A DNA stretch of 64,000 nucleotides from Ulvibacterium sp965228935 (GCF_965228935.1 NZ_OZ245846.1:4836001-4900000), one strand, 5' to 3'; shown: positions 49,801 through 58,693, counted from the stretch's first letter. The notes: generated by a model not told the origin, from the sequence alone. Translations and numbers: made by a program.

Positions 49801-50981
49801 TATCGTTTAAGTTCCGAAGTGAAGAAAAAGACCTTTTTGTAGAAGTTATCGATACGGGAATAGGAATACCACAAGAAGACTTACCGTTCATTTTTGACCG
49901 ATTCTTTCAGTCAAGCAGTGAAGATTCCTATCATTCCACCGGATCCGGAATCGGGCTCGCCTTTTCAAAACATTTGGCAGAGATGCATTATGGAGAGATT
50001 GGCGTGACCAGTGAACATGGTAACGGCAGCACCTTTTATGTGAGACTTCCGGTGGTAAAGGAACAATCGGCCATTGATCAAGAAAAACAAGAGAAGGACA
50101 TTATAAAAGCTGAGGAGAAGTCCGTCAATCATGGGATTCAAATAGACGATCTGGTCGATGAGTTCGACGTATCAAAAATAACCCATAACGGAGAGTATAG
50201 CCATACCTTGGTGTATTATGTAGAGGATATACCGGATATGAGGAAGTATGTTTCGGGCATTTTATCAAATTTTTTCGATGTAAAAACTTTTAAGAACGGG
50301 CAAGAATGTTTGGACGCCATGGAAGTAAAATGGCCTGAAATTATCATAAGTGACTTGCTCATGCCTGAAGTCAACGGGCTTGAATTGTGTAAACGTGTCA
50401 AGGCAGATATCAAGACTAGCCATATACCTTTTGTATTACTAACTGCCTGTACCACTATAGAAGACCAAATTCAGGGCATCAAGGACGGAGCCGATGCTTA
50501 TATTCGAAAACCGTTCAATGTGCAGCACCTTATCTCAAAAACAGAAGCTTTGTTACATAACCGCAAACAACTTCGCGAGCGGTTTGAAATTGGTTTGCCC
50601 ATTACTTGGGAAAAGAACAACAACAACCGTAACGACAACGCCTTTATAGAGCGGCTTTATGGATTGATGGCCAAAAACATGGACAACCAAGACTTGGACC
50701 TCGATAGTTTTGCGAGGGAACTCTATCTGAATCGAACCCATTTCTACCAAAAAGTAAAGGCATTGACCAACCATACCCCTTATGAACTATTGAAGCAATA
50801 TCGTTTGAAAAAGGCGGCCGAACTGCTGGCCAGCAATGACTATTCGGTAAATGAAGTGTATACCATGACAGGATTTAAAAGTCGTACGCATTTCAGCAAA
50901 CTCTTTAAACAAACGTATAGCGTTACCCCTAGTAAGTATACCAAAACCGTGGAATCCTCTTTGGTAAATGGGCCGGAGTGA
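46839..50981 (+). CDS. Hybrid two-component system regulator (sensor kinase + response regulator + AraC HTH)
   Basis: 1380 residues. Signal peptide (1-20), two seven-bladed Reg_prop propellers (about 25-690; repeated blades such as GNLWISTNNGLNVF), Y_Y_Y domain (about 735-795), transmembrane helix (about 803-823), HisKA with FFTNISHEIKTP (His860), HATPase_c (N-box about 971, DTGIGIP about 1005), receiver domain (about 1125-1240, phospho-acceptor Asp1172 in IIISDLLMP) and AraC-type DNA-binding domain (about 1270-1375). It senses an oligosaccharide in the periplasm and activates a PUL promoter. The partner PUL should be susCD and the minus-strand operon next to it. Confidence 0.96.
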   Translation: MYRLCFAFLVSFVFGALVAQRTQVNYTDHLSIAEGLGHNGVTDIYQDSRGFIWIATFDGLNRYDGYKVKVFKNTVDRQLFASNRIRSLAEVTLGSLLIGTDEGLTVYNFKTKDFKNVYSNKNDGIGNKGPIIRDIFKDENRNLIVCVTEREGILLFDQNLKLIDKFTPKGNFGRLPLFFNSGIQAGPDEYLFATSSGIIIFSVGDEQFHPLFLNQGTSSRAIAKLGGHRFISVGQQGAFLFEYQEGTADKIEAKTIKGLESLSCNTVGLDVLGNVWVGTAAHGFYTISKKQLQSSSVVATATNFGNVVGTLRSSCITATADHGTWIGTFNKGLFHLPKQENAFRGRVEIDHPNTSSHEISQVSVLDEHRIYMAFNRGGLTLLNTTTNEFETPPLRLTQEELHQVSTVLVDSNKNVWLKMQGENNLFRVKKGSDILYTPLNNLSLQSIVRNSPITEDKQGNIWVGAYGNLYKIIVDGNGAVIGTDSLSTNPMFLNNTLSRVRSLYIDANEKYIWVGTSADGLFRINIDNELPLHKKPIKQYLKDDKNDMSISSNFVSTILRLDNGDLWIGTERGGICKMVADGNTPKFVTYSEKDGLSNNVVKNIVPDENGNLWISTNNGLNVFYPDTSEFRTFDKEDGLPFQDFSYASARLGNGSIFMAGESGFTHFNPKNIPANESLPKLQWDDLRIYNERIAPGDTLNNRVVLNQPLSEQGSVDLKYNENVFSIEALSLHYSSESNHFLRYRLDPLNKDWVTVPSNQYLISYSGLSPGQYSLQVEASNSMNQWTSPLELDITINPPWWKTNWAYLLYFLFLGLLVFVVVKVILNMQSLHHKLEIEELEMKNVKEVNAAKLRFFTNISHEIKTPLTLITGPVNMLVDRFKGNPDLNGKLRLVKRQANKILQLIDQVQDFQKADAHSLKMNYTRFHFNDFVKNMVQDFEYKAETDKKHFVIEDGGSEIYISADKDKLEKIFNNLLNNAFKFTKTGDTISFKFRSEEKDLFVEVIDTGIGIPQEDLPFIFDRFFQSSSEDSYHSTGSGIGLAFSKHLAEMHYGEIGVTSEHGNGSTFYVRLPVVKEQSAIDQEKQEKDIIKAEEKSVNHGIQIDDLVDEFDVSKITHNGEYSHTLVYYVEDIPDMRKYVSGILSNFFDVKTFKNGQECLDAMEVKWPEIIISDLLMPEVNGLELCKRVKADIKTSHIPFVLLTACTTIEDQIQGIKDGADAYIRKPFNVQHLISKTEALLHNRKQLRERFEIGLPITWEKNNNNRNDNAFIERLYGLMAKNMDNQDLDLDSFARELYLNRTHFYQKVKALTNHTPYELLKQYRLKKAAELLASNDYSVNEVYTMTGFKSRTHFSKLFKQTYSVTPSKYTKTVESSLVNGPE

Positions 50982-51367
50982 ACAAGTTCCCTTCCCAATT
51001 TCGACCGATTGCCCATAAAAATCGTAATGCACAGGTCAAGTCCTAGGTTTTATGGAGCATTATTGTCATCATTTGAAGAAAGAATAAGGTGCCGAATTGG
51101 CAAAACAGTGTCCTGCAACAATAGCATTTTTCGCTCCTTGCCGGAATACAAAAAAGATTATCAGTACGCCTACATACTTTGTTAAATCCAAAAAAACTGT
51201 CCAACAAAACTCGAGGCCTTTAAAAGCCAAAGGCACCAAGAAAAGAAATGAACAGGCAAAACGTTACCTTTTGACTCAAGAAGAAATAATCCCATAAATC
51301 ACATTAGCTATTTTAAAGAGCTTCATGACTTGAGACCCTTTGGATATGATGTATTTCCGTTGTTATC

Positions 51368-51430
51368 CTTGACAATTTCATGTATGGATTGTTTATGTAA
51401 ATATGGCTTTGAAAGAATGAAATTGTCAAG
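51368..51430. repeat. Perfect 14-bp inverted repeat with 35-base interior
   Basis: CTTGACAATTTCAT (51368-51381) is the exact reverse complement of ATGAAATTGTCAAG (51417-51430). The right arm ends at the first base of the 105-bp repeat. The left 105-bp copy has no such structure beside it. Confidence 0.7.
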
Positions 51431-51534
51431 AGAAGCCCGTCCCGGGCCAAGACGAGGCAAGCCCCGGCCAAATCACCAGAGAAAGCAAAACCCACCTTTT
51501 AAGGAGGGTTTTTTGTTTGGGGGTAATTCCGAGC
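51430..51534 (+). repeat. 105-bp dispersed repeat, right copy
   Basis: About 96% identical (101 of 105) to 25760-25864 and in direct orientation, 25,670 bp away. It contains CCCCGGCCAAATCAC (51462-51476), resembling the tRNA-Lys 3' end, and the same terminator-like stem (about 51487-51514). There is no tRNA gene upstream of this copy. Confidence 0.85.
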
Positions 51535-51593
51535 CCAAAAAGCCTAAATAGGCCAGGGATCGTTTGCTCGCGGTAGTATCTCGAAACTTAAAA

Positions 51594-52181
51594 CTATGGT
51601 TTAATTTTTCGAAACAGAAAAAAAAGAATGCCTTTGGATACCGTTTGGACCTTTTCCCGCAAAATGGAAAAAGCCTTGGCAATATGATTTTCAATCGTAT
51701 TGACCGATATGTCCAAATACTGTGAAATCTCTTTATGGGTAAGGCCTTCCCGTTTGCTCAACAAAAAAACCTTTTTGCATTTAGGCGGTAGATGCTCTAT
51801 AGCTTCCCTCAATAAGGTTAGCTTTTCTTCCATATCGGAAGTATCATATTCTTCCATCAAAGATCCAACGGTTTGAAAATATTTCTGTTCTAGAATCCCG
51901 ACCGCCTTATTTTTTTTATAGAGTTTTAAGAACTTGTGGTATATCGATTTATAGAGCAATTTGTTTAGGGGAATGTCCATATTCAATCTTTGACGGCTTT
52001 CCCAAATATTCATGTATACCTCTTGGACAATATCCTCGGCCATGGAAGAATCCTTAGATAAATTCAGGGCATATCGATATAAAGAATCATAGTATTTATC
52101 GACTATACGGGCATATGCCTCAACCCCGTCATTTTTCAGATCCCGCATCAATACCGCATCATTATCCAAATACTTCTTCAT
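51594..52181 (-). CDS. ECF-type RNA polymerase sigma factor (Bacteroidota FecI-like)
   Basis: 195 residues. Sigma region 2 (about 20-90; AEDIVQEVYMNIWESRQRL) and region 4 (about 125-180; LPPKCKKVFLLSKREGLTHKEISQYLDISVNTIENHIAKAF). No other sigma domains, so an ECF factor. Divergent from a FecR anti-sigma gene 113 bases away, next to an STN-type SusC, the classic transport-coupled signalling set. It should drive susC-susD of PUL-B when FecR releases it. Confidence 0.94.
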   Translation of the reverse strand: MKKYLDNDAVLMRDLKNDGVEAYARIVDKYYDSLYRYALNLSKDSSMAEDIVQEVYMNIWESRQRLNMDIPLNKLLYKSIYHKFLKLYKKNKAVGILEQKYFQTVGSLMEEYDTSDMEEKLTLLREAIEHLPPKCKKVFLLSKREGLTHKEISQYLDISVNTIENHIAKAFSILREKVQTVSKGILFFLFRKIKP

Positions 52182-52294
52182 TGTAAAAGGGAAGGTTATT
52201 TGATCAAAGTATTAAATAATCGTAAAAAAACCATAAAAAAATAGTGGATTCCAGATTTTGATGTGTTTTAGTAGTAAAACCCTTTAGAATTAGG

Positions 52295-53464
52295 ATGGAA
52301 AAGCTCATCATAAAATATCTTACCGACAAGGCTTCCCCTTCGGAAATTGAAGCATTGGAAAAATGGATTCAACTCGAAGGCAATGACCAAATCTTTGAGG
52401 AATACGTAAGGATCAATTTTTTGGCCAATAACCAAGCCGTTGGTCCCGATATAGAAGGGAACAAGGCAAAACTGATCGAATATGCCCAAAGGAAAAGGAG
52501 GGTCTATAGATTAGGAAGGGTAAAAACCGTATTTAAATACGCGGCCATTTTTGTTGCACTCGTAGCCTTGTCCTTTTATGGCTATGATTATTTTTACTCG
52601 GGATCTTCTGTAATTGGGGATCAGGAAGCAGATACCGCACAACCCGCATTGATTATTGCAGATGAGGATATCATCTTAAAAAATGATAAGGGAGAGATCC
52701 AAGTACTGGATGAAAAATCAAAATCGAACATAGTCCATAATTCCCAGGGTAGGCAAGTGGCCCAACAAAACGGTGCACAGATCAATTACCATGAAAATGA
52801 AGATACCGCACAAGAGCTGGTCTATAATGAGATTTTTGTGCCCTACGGTAAACGCTTTCAGGTAACCTTATCCGACGGTACCTTGGTACATCTAAATTCC
52901 GGAACTTCCTTAAAGTTCCCTATCAACTTCATAGCGGGCCAAGAACGCGGTGTTTTTCTGAAAGGCGAGGCATTTTTTGAGGTGACAAAACATAAAAGTG
53001 ACGCGTTTGTAATACATTCCGGGGACCTTGGCATACAGGTACTGGGTACCAAGTTCAATGTTTCCTCTTACGAGGAGGACCAAAGAACAAATACCGTATT
53101 GGTAGAAGGTAGCGTACAGGTATATGATACTTCAAAACCGGATTCCAAAGTTGTTTTAAAAACAGGAGAAATGGCAACACACAGGCCGGGGCAAAACCAA
53201 ATTGCCGTACAAACGGTAAACACGGACTTGTATACCGCCTGGATGGACGGCCGTCTAATACTCAGAAAAATGCCCTTTAAACTCATCCGGAAAAAACTGG
53301 AAAGGCATTATAATGTTACCATTGTAAACCATAATAAAGACCTGGACGAAGCAACCTATAACGTAAATTTTGACAATGAAACGATCGAGCAAGTACTAAA
53401 AGTACTGAACGAGAATTTCAAGGTCGACTACGAGATAACCAATAACCAGATAATCATAAACTAA
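52295..53464 (+). CDS. FecR family anti-sigma factor
   Basis: 389 residues. N-terminal cytoplasmic anti-sigma segment (about 1-75, LTDKASPSEIEALEKWIQLE), one transmembrane helix (about 80-100), periplasmic FecR domain (about 180-290; PYGKRFQVTLSDGTLVHLNSGT, GEAFFEVTKHKSDAFVIH, LGTKFNVSSYEED) and a C-terminal DUF4974 domain (about 318-389). It transmits the signal from the STN domain of the SusC encoded downstream to the divergent sigma factor. susC starts 147 bases later. Confidence 0.95.
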   Translation: MEKLIIKYLTDKASPSEIEALEKWIQLEGNDQIFEEYVRINFLANNQAVGPDIEGNKAKLIEYAQRKRRVYRLGRVKTVFKYAAIFVALVALSFYGYDYFYSGSSVIGDQEADTAQPALIIADEDIILKNDKGEIQVLDEKSKSNIVHNSQGRQVAQQNGAQINYHENEDTAQELVYNEIFVPYGKRFQVTLSDGTLVHLNSGTSLKFPINFIAGQERGVFLKGEAFFEVTKHKSDAFVIHSGDLGIQVLGTKFNVSSYEEDQRTNTVLVEGSVQVYDTSKPDSKVVLKTGEMATHRPGQNQIAVQTVNTDLYTAWMDGRLILRKMPFKLIRKKLERHYNVTIVNHNKDLDEATYNVNFDNETIEQVLKVLNENFKVDYEITNNQIIIN

Positions 53465-53531
53465 AACGATATGCCTATGCCTTATAGACCCACTTGAAAA
53501 TAATGAAATAACCCTAGTGAAGCTGAAAAAT

Positions 53532-53561
53532 AATCGGGAAATGCGGGAACATTCCCCGATT
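53532..53561 (+). promoter_or_regulatory. Hairpin between fecR and susC (PUL-B)
   Basis: AATCGGG (53532-53538) pairs with CCCGATT (53555-53561) and AATG (53540-53543) with CATT (53550-53553): 11 bp with one mismatch and a six-base loop, not followed by a T-run. It may separate fecR from susC expression by processing or attenuation. Inference. Confidence 0.45.
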
Positions 53562-53611
53562 GGTATTTAAGCAATTAATTCTCTGTACAACCACTTAAAC
53601 ACTATAAATGT

Positions 53612-56600
53612 ATGAAAAACTTCATCAACTCTAAAGGTCGTTTCCTGACCGAGTTTAAATTTGATTTAAAGATGAAACTTACTGTGTTGCTCCTGACCAT
53701 CGGTTTTTTTAGTCTACAGGCAAACACGACCTATTCACAGAAGACAAAGATATCGTTAGACCTAACCGATGTCTCTATACAGCAAGTTTTGGATAAAATT
53801 GAATCGGACACCGAATTTCGTTTTTTCGTAAACGTGGACGAGGTAAACGTAGACGAACGGCTTACCATCAAAGTCAAGGACAAAACGATAGACCGCGTAT
53901 TAAAAAGAATATTCAAAAATCAAAATATCGGATTCAAGGTACTGGACAAACAGATTGTTTTGAGCTCGGTAAAAACGGAACCTCCCCTACCTGAAGCTAT
54001 AATTCAGGAATGGTCGGTTACGGGTAGTGTGGTCGATAATGAGGGGGCTCCCCTACCCGGCGCAAGTATCGTGGAAAAGGGTACCACCAACGGTACGCAG
54101 ACCGATTTTGACGGGAACTTTTCCATAGACGTGGCCAATGAAAACGCCATTCTGACCATTTCCTATCTGGGGTTCCTTACCAAAGATGTGCCTGTTGAGG
54201 GCCAGACCGACCTAACAATTACCATGCAAGAAGATGCAGCTGGCTTGGACGAGGTAATTGTGGTCGGTTATGGCACACAGAGCAGGGCGAAAGTCACTAC
54301 GGCCGTATCACAGGTTAAAGGAAAGGAACTGGTAAAAAGCGCCAATATTAACTTGGGGACTTCCTTATCGGGGCAGCTCCCCGGTTTGATCATTACCAAC
54401 CCCATTGGGGAGCCCGGCAATGACGATCCCACTATCTTTATCAGGGGGCTCTCCACCGTTAACAGGGAAGACGGTGCCAACGCGCCTTTGGTCGTTATTG
54501 ACGGGGTGGCCAATGCCGATGGCATAAACCGATTGGACCCCAATGATATAGAGACCTTTACCGTGCTTAAGGACGCATCCGCGGCCATCTACGGCGCCCA
54601 ATCGGCGGCAGGAGTTATTTTAATTACAACGAAAAGAGGGAGGCCCGGCAAGACCGAGTTCAATTTTTCCACCAGTTATGGTCTGGTAACCCCCTTTGGG
54701 ATGCCCGAATTTTCGGATGCGGCCCTTCAATTAAGAGGCCTTGGTTTTTCCGATGAAGTCATTCAACCTTGGTTGGATGGTACCAATCAAGGTACGGATT
54801 GGATGGATGAGGTGTTAAAAAGTTCAAGTGGTCAGCAAAGGCATAGCCTAACAGCCAGAGGGGGGTCGGAGAAGATACAATACTTTCTATCATTGGGGCT
54901 TTCCACACAGGAAGGTAGAATCACCGGGGATGAGCAGTCCGGAAACGATCAATATAATGTACGATCAAATTTTGATGCCCAACTCACCGACCGTCTTAAA
55001 TTAAGACTGGATTTTTCAGCAAGAAGACAAGATATTACCTTATTGGCCAGGACGTTTGAGGAAAACATTAGAAATTCAGGATTTACAACACCATTACAGC
55101 CTGCTTATGTTCAAGGATTGCCTTCCATAGGCAGGCTCGGACAAAGCGCTTTGTCGGTTGCAAAATCCGACGGTAATAAAAAAACCACCTTGGATGTTTT
55201 CAATTCTACCTTGGGACTGGAGTATGACATTCCCTTTCTGGAAGGACTTTCATTTGAAACCTGGGGCAATATCGTTACGACCCAGCAATTCGGGAAGGAC
55301 TTTTTGGTACCCTTCATTTACTATGAAGAAGATGCCGAAGGAAATCTGATTGAAATAACATCTCCCGACAGACCGTTTCCCAACCCAAGACTTACGGAAA
55401 GGTTTGATCGTTCCACCAGCCTAACGTACAATGCTCGATTAAAATATCGAAAATCCTTTGGCGATCATAGCATCGATGCGTTTATCGCCTATGAACAAAA
55501 TACGTTAAATTCCAACTTTACCCAAGCGGCACGATTAGACTTTGAGTCAACGGCTGTTCCTGAACTGTTTGCCGGCACCACCAATCCCGATTTAATAACC
55601 AATGATGGTAGTTCCGACCAAGGTGCCCGGCAAAATTATTTTGGGCAGGTGTCCTATGATTATAAGGGGAAATATTTGGTACAGGCCCATATACGAAGAG
55701 ACGCTTCCGAACGTTTTTCCCAGGCCGAAAGAGTAGGGTATTTTCCTGGGCTATCCGCCGGATGGGTAATCTCCAAGGAAAAATTCTTTGCCGTGCCCGC
55801 CATAAATTGGCTAAAGCTTAGGGGATCCTGGGGAATCCTGGGCAACGATGCCATCGGGCGGTTCAATTTCCTCTCCTTATATGATTTCTCAGAGGGTTAT
55901 GTATTTGATGGTAGCCAAGTGGTCGCAGGGGTTAGCGAAGGAACGTTGGCCGCCCCCAATACCACTTGGGAGAAAAAGGAAACAAGAAACCTAGGAATGG
56001 AGTTGGGTCTGTTCAATAGTAAGTTATCCTTGGAATTCGACTACTTCAACAATACCACATCGGATATCCTCATTACTAGGGATGCCACGGTAACCAATGT
56101 GTCCGGTATTGCCAGTATACTTCCCAATGAAAATTTGGGGGAATTTGTTAATAGAGGATTTGAAATATTGGCGACGTATCGGGATAATATTGGCGACTTT
56201 AATTTCAATATTTCAGGAAATTTCACGAGTGTACGGAACGAGACTATTTTTATAGATGAACCCATGCTAACGGAAGCCCGTGCACACCAATCACGCGAAG
56301 GGAGGCCATGGGGAACACCGCTGATGTACGTTGTAGAAGGTCGGTTTCTTTCACAAGCCGATATCGATGACCCCAACAAGCTTGGTCTGGGTACGGTTGC
56401 CCTAGGGGATTGGGTTTATAAGGATATTAATGGGGATGGTATAATTAGCGTTGACGACCAGGTAATTTCAGAATATAGTAACATCCCGCAGATTACCGCC
56501 GGCCTTAACATCAATGCCAATTACAAAGGGATAGATCTGACCGTAAACGCTTTTGCCAATGCAAGGGTGCGCAAATTTATTGATGGTTATATTTCAGGGG

Positions 56601-56950
56601 AGATCAACAACACCCCGGCCTACTATTTTAGAAACCTATATTACAGTGAAGATGAACCCGGCACCATACCCGCACTTGATAGGGGGAGGTTTGTGAAAAA
56701 CACCTTTTGGGAAAGGGACGCTTCCTTTGTTCGTATACGATCCATTGAACTTGGGTATTCCTTGCCGGAAAAATTCGTTTCCACTATTGGACTTACTAGG
56801 GCCCGATTGTATGTAAACGGAAACAATTTGTTCACATTTTCCAAATTCAACGATCTTGGACTGGGCGACCCTGAAACCTTCGTTGCCGGATCGTTGTTCT
56901 ATCAGCCCGCTTTTAGAACCATCACCGCCGGTCTTAATCTAAGTTTTTAA
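53612..56950 (+). CDS. SusC-like TonB-dependent transducer with STN domain (PUL-B)
   Basis: 1112 residues. After an unusually long N-terminus (about 1-20 before the signal helix MKLTVLLLTIGFFSLQANTT) comes a full STN domain (about 45-119; KISLDLTDVSIQQVLDKIES, VKDKTIDRVLKRIFKN), then the carboxypeptidase-like domain (about 134-207), TonB box and plug (about 212-340; GLDEVIVVGYGTQSRAKVTT) and barrel ending TAGLNLSF. The intact STN is the contact for FecR. It imports oligosaccharides and signals their presence. susD follows after 18 bases. Confidence 0.97.
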   Translation: MKNFINSKGRFLTEFKFDLKMKLTVLLLTIGFFSLQANTTYSQKTKISLDLTDVSIQQVLDKIESDTEFRFFVNVDEVNVDERLTIKVKDKTIDRVLKRIFKNQNIGFKVLDKQIVLSSVKTEPPLPEAIIQEWSVTGSVVDNEGAPLPGASIVEKGTTNGTQTDFDGNFSIDVANENAILTISYLGFLTKDVPVEGQTDLTITMQEDAAGLDEVIVVGYGTQSRAKVTTAVSQVKGKELVKSANINLGTSLSGQLPGLIITNPIGEPGNDDPTIFIRGLSTVNREDGANAPLVVIDGVANADGINRLDPNDIETFTVLKDASAAIYGAQSAAGVILITTKRGRPGKTEFNFSTSYGLVTPFGMPEFSDAALQLRGLGFSDEVIQPWLDGTNQGTDWMDEVLKSSSGQQRHSLTARGGSEKIQYFLSLGLSTQEGRITGDEQSGNDQYNVRSNFDAQLTDRLKLRLDFSARRQDITLLARTFEENIRNSGFTTPLQPAYVQGLPSIGRLGQSALSVAKSDGNKKTTLDVFNSTLGLEYDIPFLEGLSFETWGNIVTTQQFGKDFLVPFIYYEEDAEGNLIEITSPDRPFPNPRLTERFDRSTSLTYNARLKYRKSFGDHSIDAFIAYEQNTLNSNFTQAARLDFESTAVPELFAGTTNPDLITNDGSSDQGARQNYFGQVSYDYKGKYLVQAHIRRDASERFSQAERVGYFPGLSAGWVISKEKFFAVPAINWLKLRGSWGILGNDAIGRFNFLSLYDFSEGYVFDGSQVVAGVSEGTLAAPNTTWEKKETRNLGMELGLFNSKLSLEFDYFNNTTSDILITRDATVTNVSGIASILPNENLGEFVNRGFEILATYRDNIGDFNFNISGNFTSVRNETIFIDEPMLTEARAHQSREGRPWGTPLMYVVEGRFLSQADIDDPNKLGLGTVALGDWVYKDINGDGIISVDDQVISEYSNIPQITAGLNINANYKGIDLTVNAFANARVRKFIDGYISGEINNTPAYYFRNLYYSEDEPGTIPALDRGRFVKNTFWERDASFVRIRSIELGYSLPEKFVSTIGLTRARLYVNGNNLFTFSKFNDLGLGDPETFVAGSLFYQPAFRTITAGLNLSF

Positions 56951-56968
56951 TACAGTAAAAAACAAATT

Positions 56969-58693
56969 ATGAAACATATATATAACATTTTAGGTATGGG
57001 ATTAGGCCTTATGATGTTGATCGCATGCTCGGATGACCTATTGGATCTGGATCCCGCCACATCGCTCTCTGAAGTGGATGTGTTCTCGGATATACCCTTA
57101 TTGACCAACTTTGTAAACAATAATTATGGGAGGGCCTTCCCTCATAAATTTGATGACAACGCGGCAGATGAAGCCATAACCGATAATGGACAGGGAAGGA
57201 GTGCCGTATTTTCGGATTTCGTAAATGACAATTATGTTTCTTCCAGAGGAGAACTTTTTACAAGGGATTTATGGGTAAACTCGTACACGACCATACGAAA
57301 TGTGAACCTGTTCCTGGATAAGGTCAATGGAAACCCCAACGACCTTAATATGGATGCCTTGCAAGACTTGACCGGACAAATGCGCTATATTAGGGCTTGG
57401 GTCTATTTTGATCTATTGCGCACCTATGGCGGTGTTCCCCTAGTTACGCAAACCTATGATTTGGAAACTGCGGCGGATATTCCTGCCCGGAGTTCCATTC
57501 AGGAAACGGGATCGTTCATCCTTGAGGAGTTGGAACAGGCCATGACGGAACTGCCGGAAAAGGGGAACGAGGCCATTGTAGGTAGAATAAACAAGGATGT
57601 GGCGCTGGCGTTAAAAGGGAGGTTAACGCTGTATTTGGCCAGTAAATTGTACAATGATGGGGCGGACGGTACCACGGCCCAATGGGAAGCGGCCCGGGAC
57701 GCGAACAAAGCGGTACTGGATCTGGGCCGTTATGACCTGAACACCCCATATGAAAACATTTTTCTACAAGGCACGCAAAATACCAGCTCTACCATCTTCG
57801 CAAGAACCTATAGTGATGCCGCTCCCCAACAGGGGGGTGCGGGCAGAGCCATTCTGGGGTGCACCCATGGAGGATTTACGCTTATTCAGCCGACACAAGA
57901 TTTGATAAACCAATATCAGATGGCGGACGGCCAATATCCCTATGAGGAGGATCTATTGACCATTAATGTAGCTTCGGGCTATGACGAACAAAACCCCTAC
58001 GTAAACCGTGACCCCAGATTTTACAAAAGCATATTGTACCATGGGGCCGAGTTTTCTTCGGTAACGACACCGGATCACATACATCAGTATTGGCAATCGC
58101 CCGATCAATCCGCAATAGGAGCGGATGTTTCCATAGCAGGGATTATTGGAATCCAATGTAATTCCCAAGGGGGGTACAACTTTAGGAAATATGCCGATGG
58201 CGGATCACCACAGGAAAATACAACGCCTTGGGTGTTCTTTAGATTGGCGGAATTTGAATTGAACTATGCGGAAGCCCAGCTACACTTGGGCGAAGAGAAT
58301 GAAGCCCGCGCCGCCCTGAACCGGGTCAGAAATAGACCGGGTATTGAAATGCCCCCGATTGCGGCAAGCGTTACCGGTGCCGATTTATGGAGAGCATACT
58401 ATTATGAGCGCAGGATAGAACTGGTTTTTGAAGGACATCGATGGCAAGATGGCAGAAGATGGATGATGGGGAAAGCGTTATTTGAAAAACAACCCAAGGG
58501 AACAAGGATCATACGAACCGATGGGGGCATCACAGGTATTGCCGAAACGGTAACCTATGAGCACAATGTGGTGGACATTCAACCCCAATGGGGGCCTAGA
58601 AAATGGAACGACAAGGCCTATTGGGCCCCTATTCCGCCAGCAGAAATCGTTAAATCCAATGATTTGCTTACCCAAAACCCGGGATGGGATTAA
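56969..58693 (+). CDS. SusD/RagB-family surface glycan-binding lipoprotein (PUL-B)
   Basis: 574 residues. Lipoprotein signal with Cys20 (LMMLIAC-SDDLLDLDPA, Asp-rich surface export signal). SusD features: YIRAWVYFDLLRTYGGVPLVTQTY, ALKGRLTLYLASKLYN, FRLAEFELNYAEAQLHLGEENEARAALNRVR, YYYERRIELVFEGHRWQDGRRW. It is longer than the PUL-A SusD, with extra loops in the middle that usually form the glycan site. Works with the preceding transporter. Confidence 0.96.
   Translation: MKHIYNILGMGLGLMMLIACSDDLLDLDPATSLSEVDVFSDIPLLTNFVNNNYGRAFPHKFDDNAADEAITDNGQGRSAVFSDFVNDNYVSSRGELFTRDLWVNSYTTIRNVNLFLDKVNGNPNDLNMDALQDLTGQMRYIRAWVYFDLLRTYGGVPLVTQTYDLETAADIPARSSIQETGSFILEELEQAMTELPEKGNEAIVGRINKDVALALKGRLTLYLASKLYNDGADGTTAQWEAARDANKAVLDLGRYDLNTPYENIFLQGTQNTSSTIFARTYSDAAPQQGGAGRAILGCTHGGFTLIQPTQDLINQYQMADGQYPYEEDLLTINVASGYDEQNPYVNRDPRFYKSILYHGAEFSSVTTPDHIHQYWQSPDQSAIGADVSIAGIIGIQCNSQGGYNFRKYADGGSPQENTTPWVFFRLAEFELNYAEAQLHLGEENEARAALNRVRNRPGIEMPPIAASVTGADLWRAYYYERRIELVFEGHRWQDGRRWMMGKALFEKQPKGTRIIRTDGGITGIAETVTYEHNVVDIQPQWGPRKWNDKAYWAPIPPAEIVKSNDLLTQNPGWD

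Larger units (their letters stand above)
50982..51593. other. Gene-free spacer between PUL-A and PUL-B containing repeats
   Basis: 612 bases. The short frames here lack coding character. From left to right it holds A/T-rich sequence, a 14-bp perfect inverted repeat pair (51368-51381 and 51417-51430), and abutting that the right copy of the 105-bp repeat (51430-51534). Confidence 0.65.

Noticed and set aside
25865..51429. Integrase, transposase or relaxase genes that would prove PUL-A mobile
   Set aside because: All large frames in the interval are accounted for by PUL genes; none shows recombinase motifs, so mobility rests only on the repeats.
51097..51551. Two lysine- or proline-rich plus-strand frames before the ECF sigma gene
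   Set aside because: They run through the inverted repeat and the 105-bp repeat; low-complexity composition and no homologous features.
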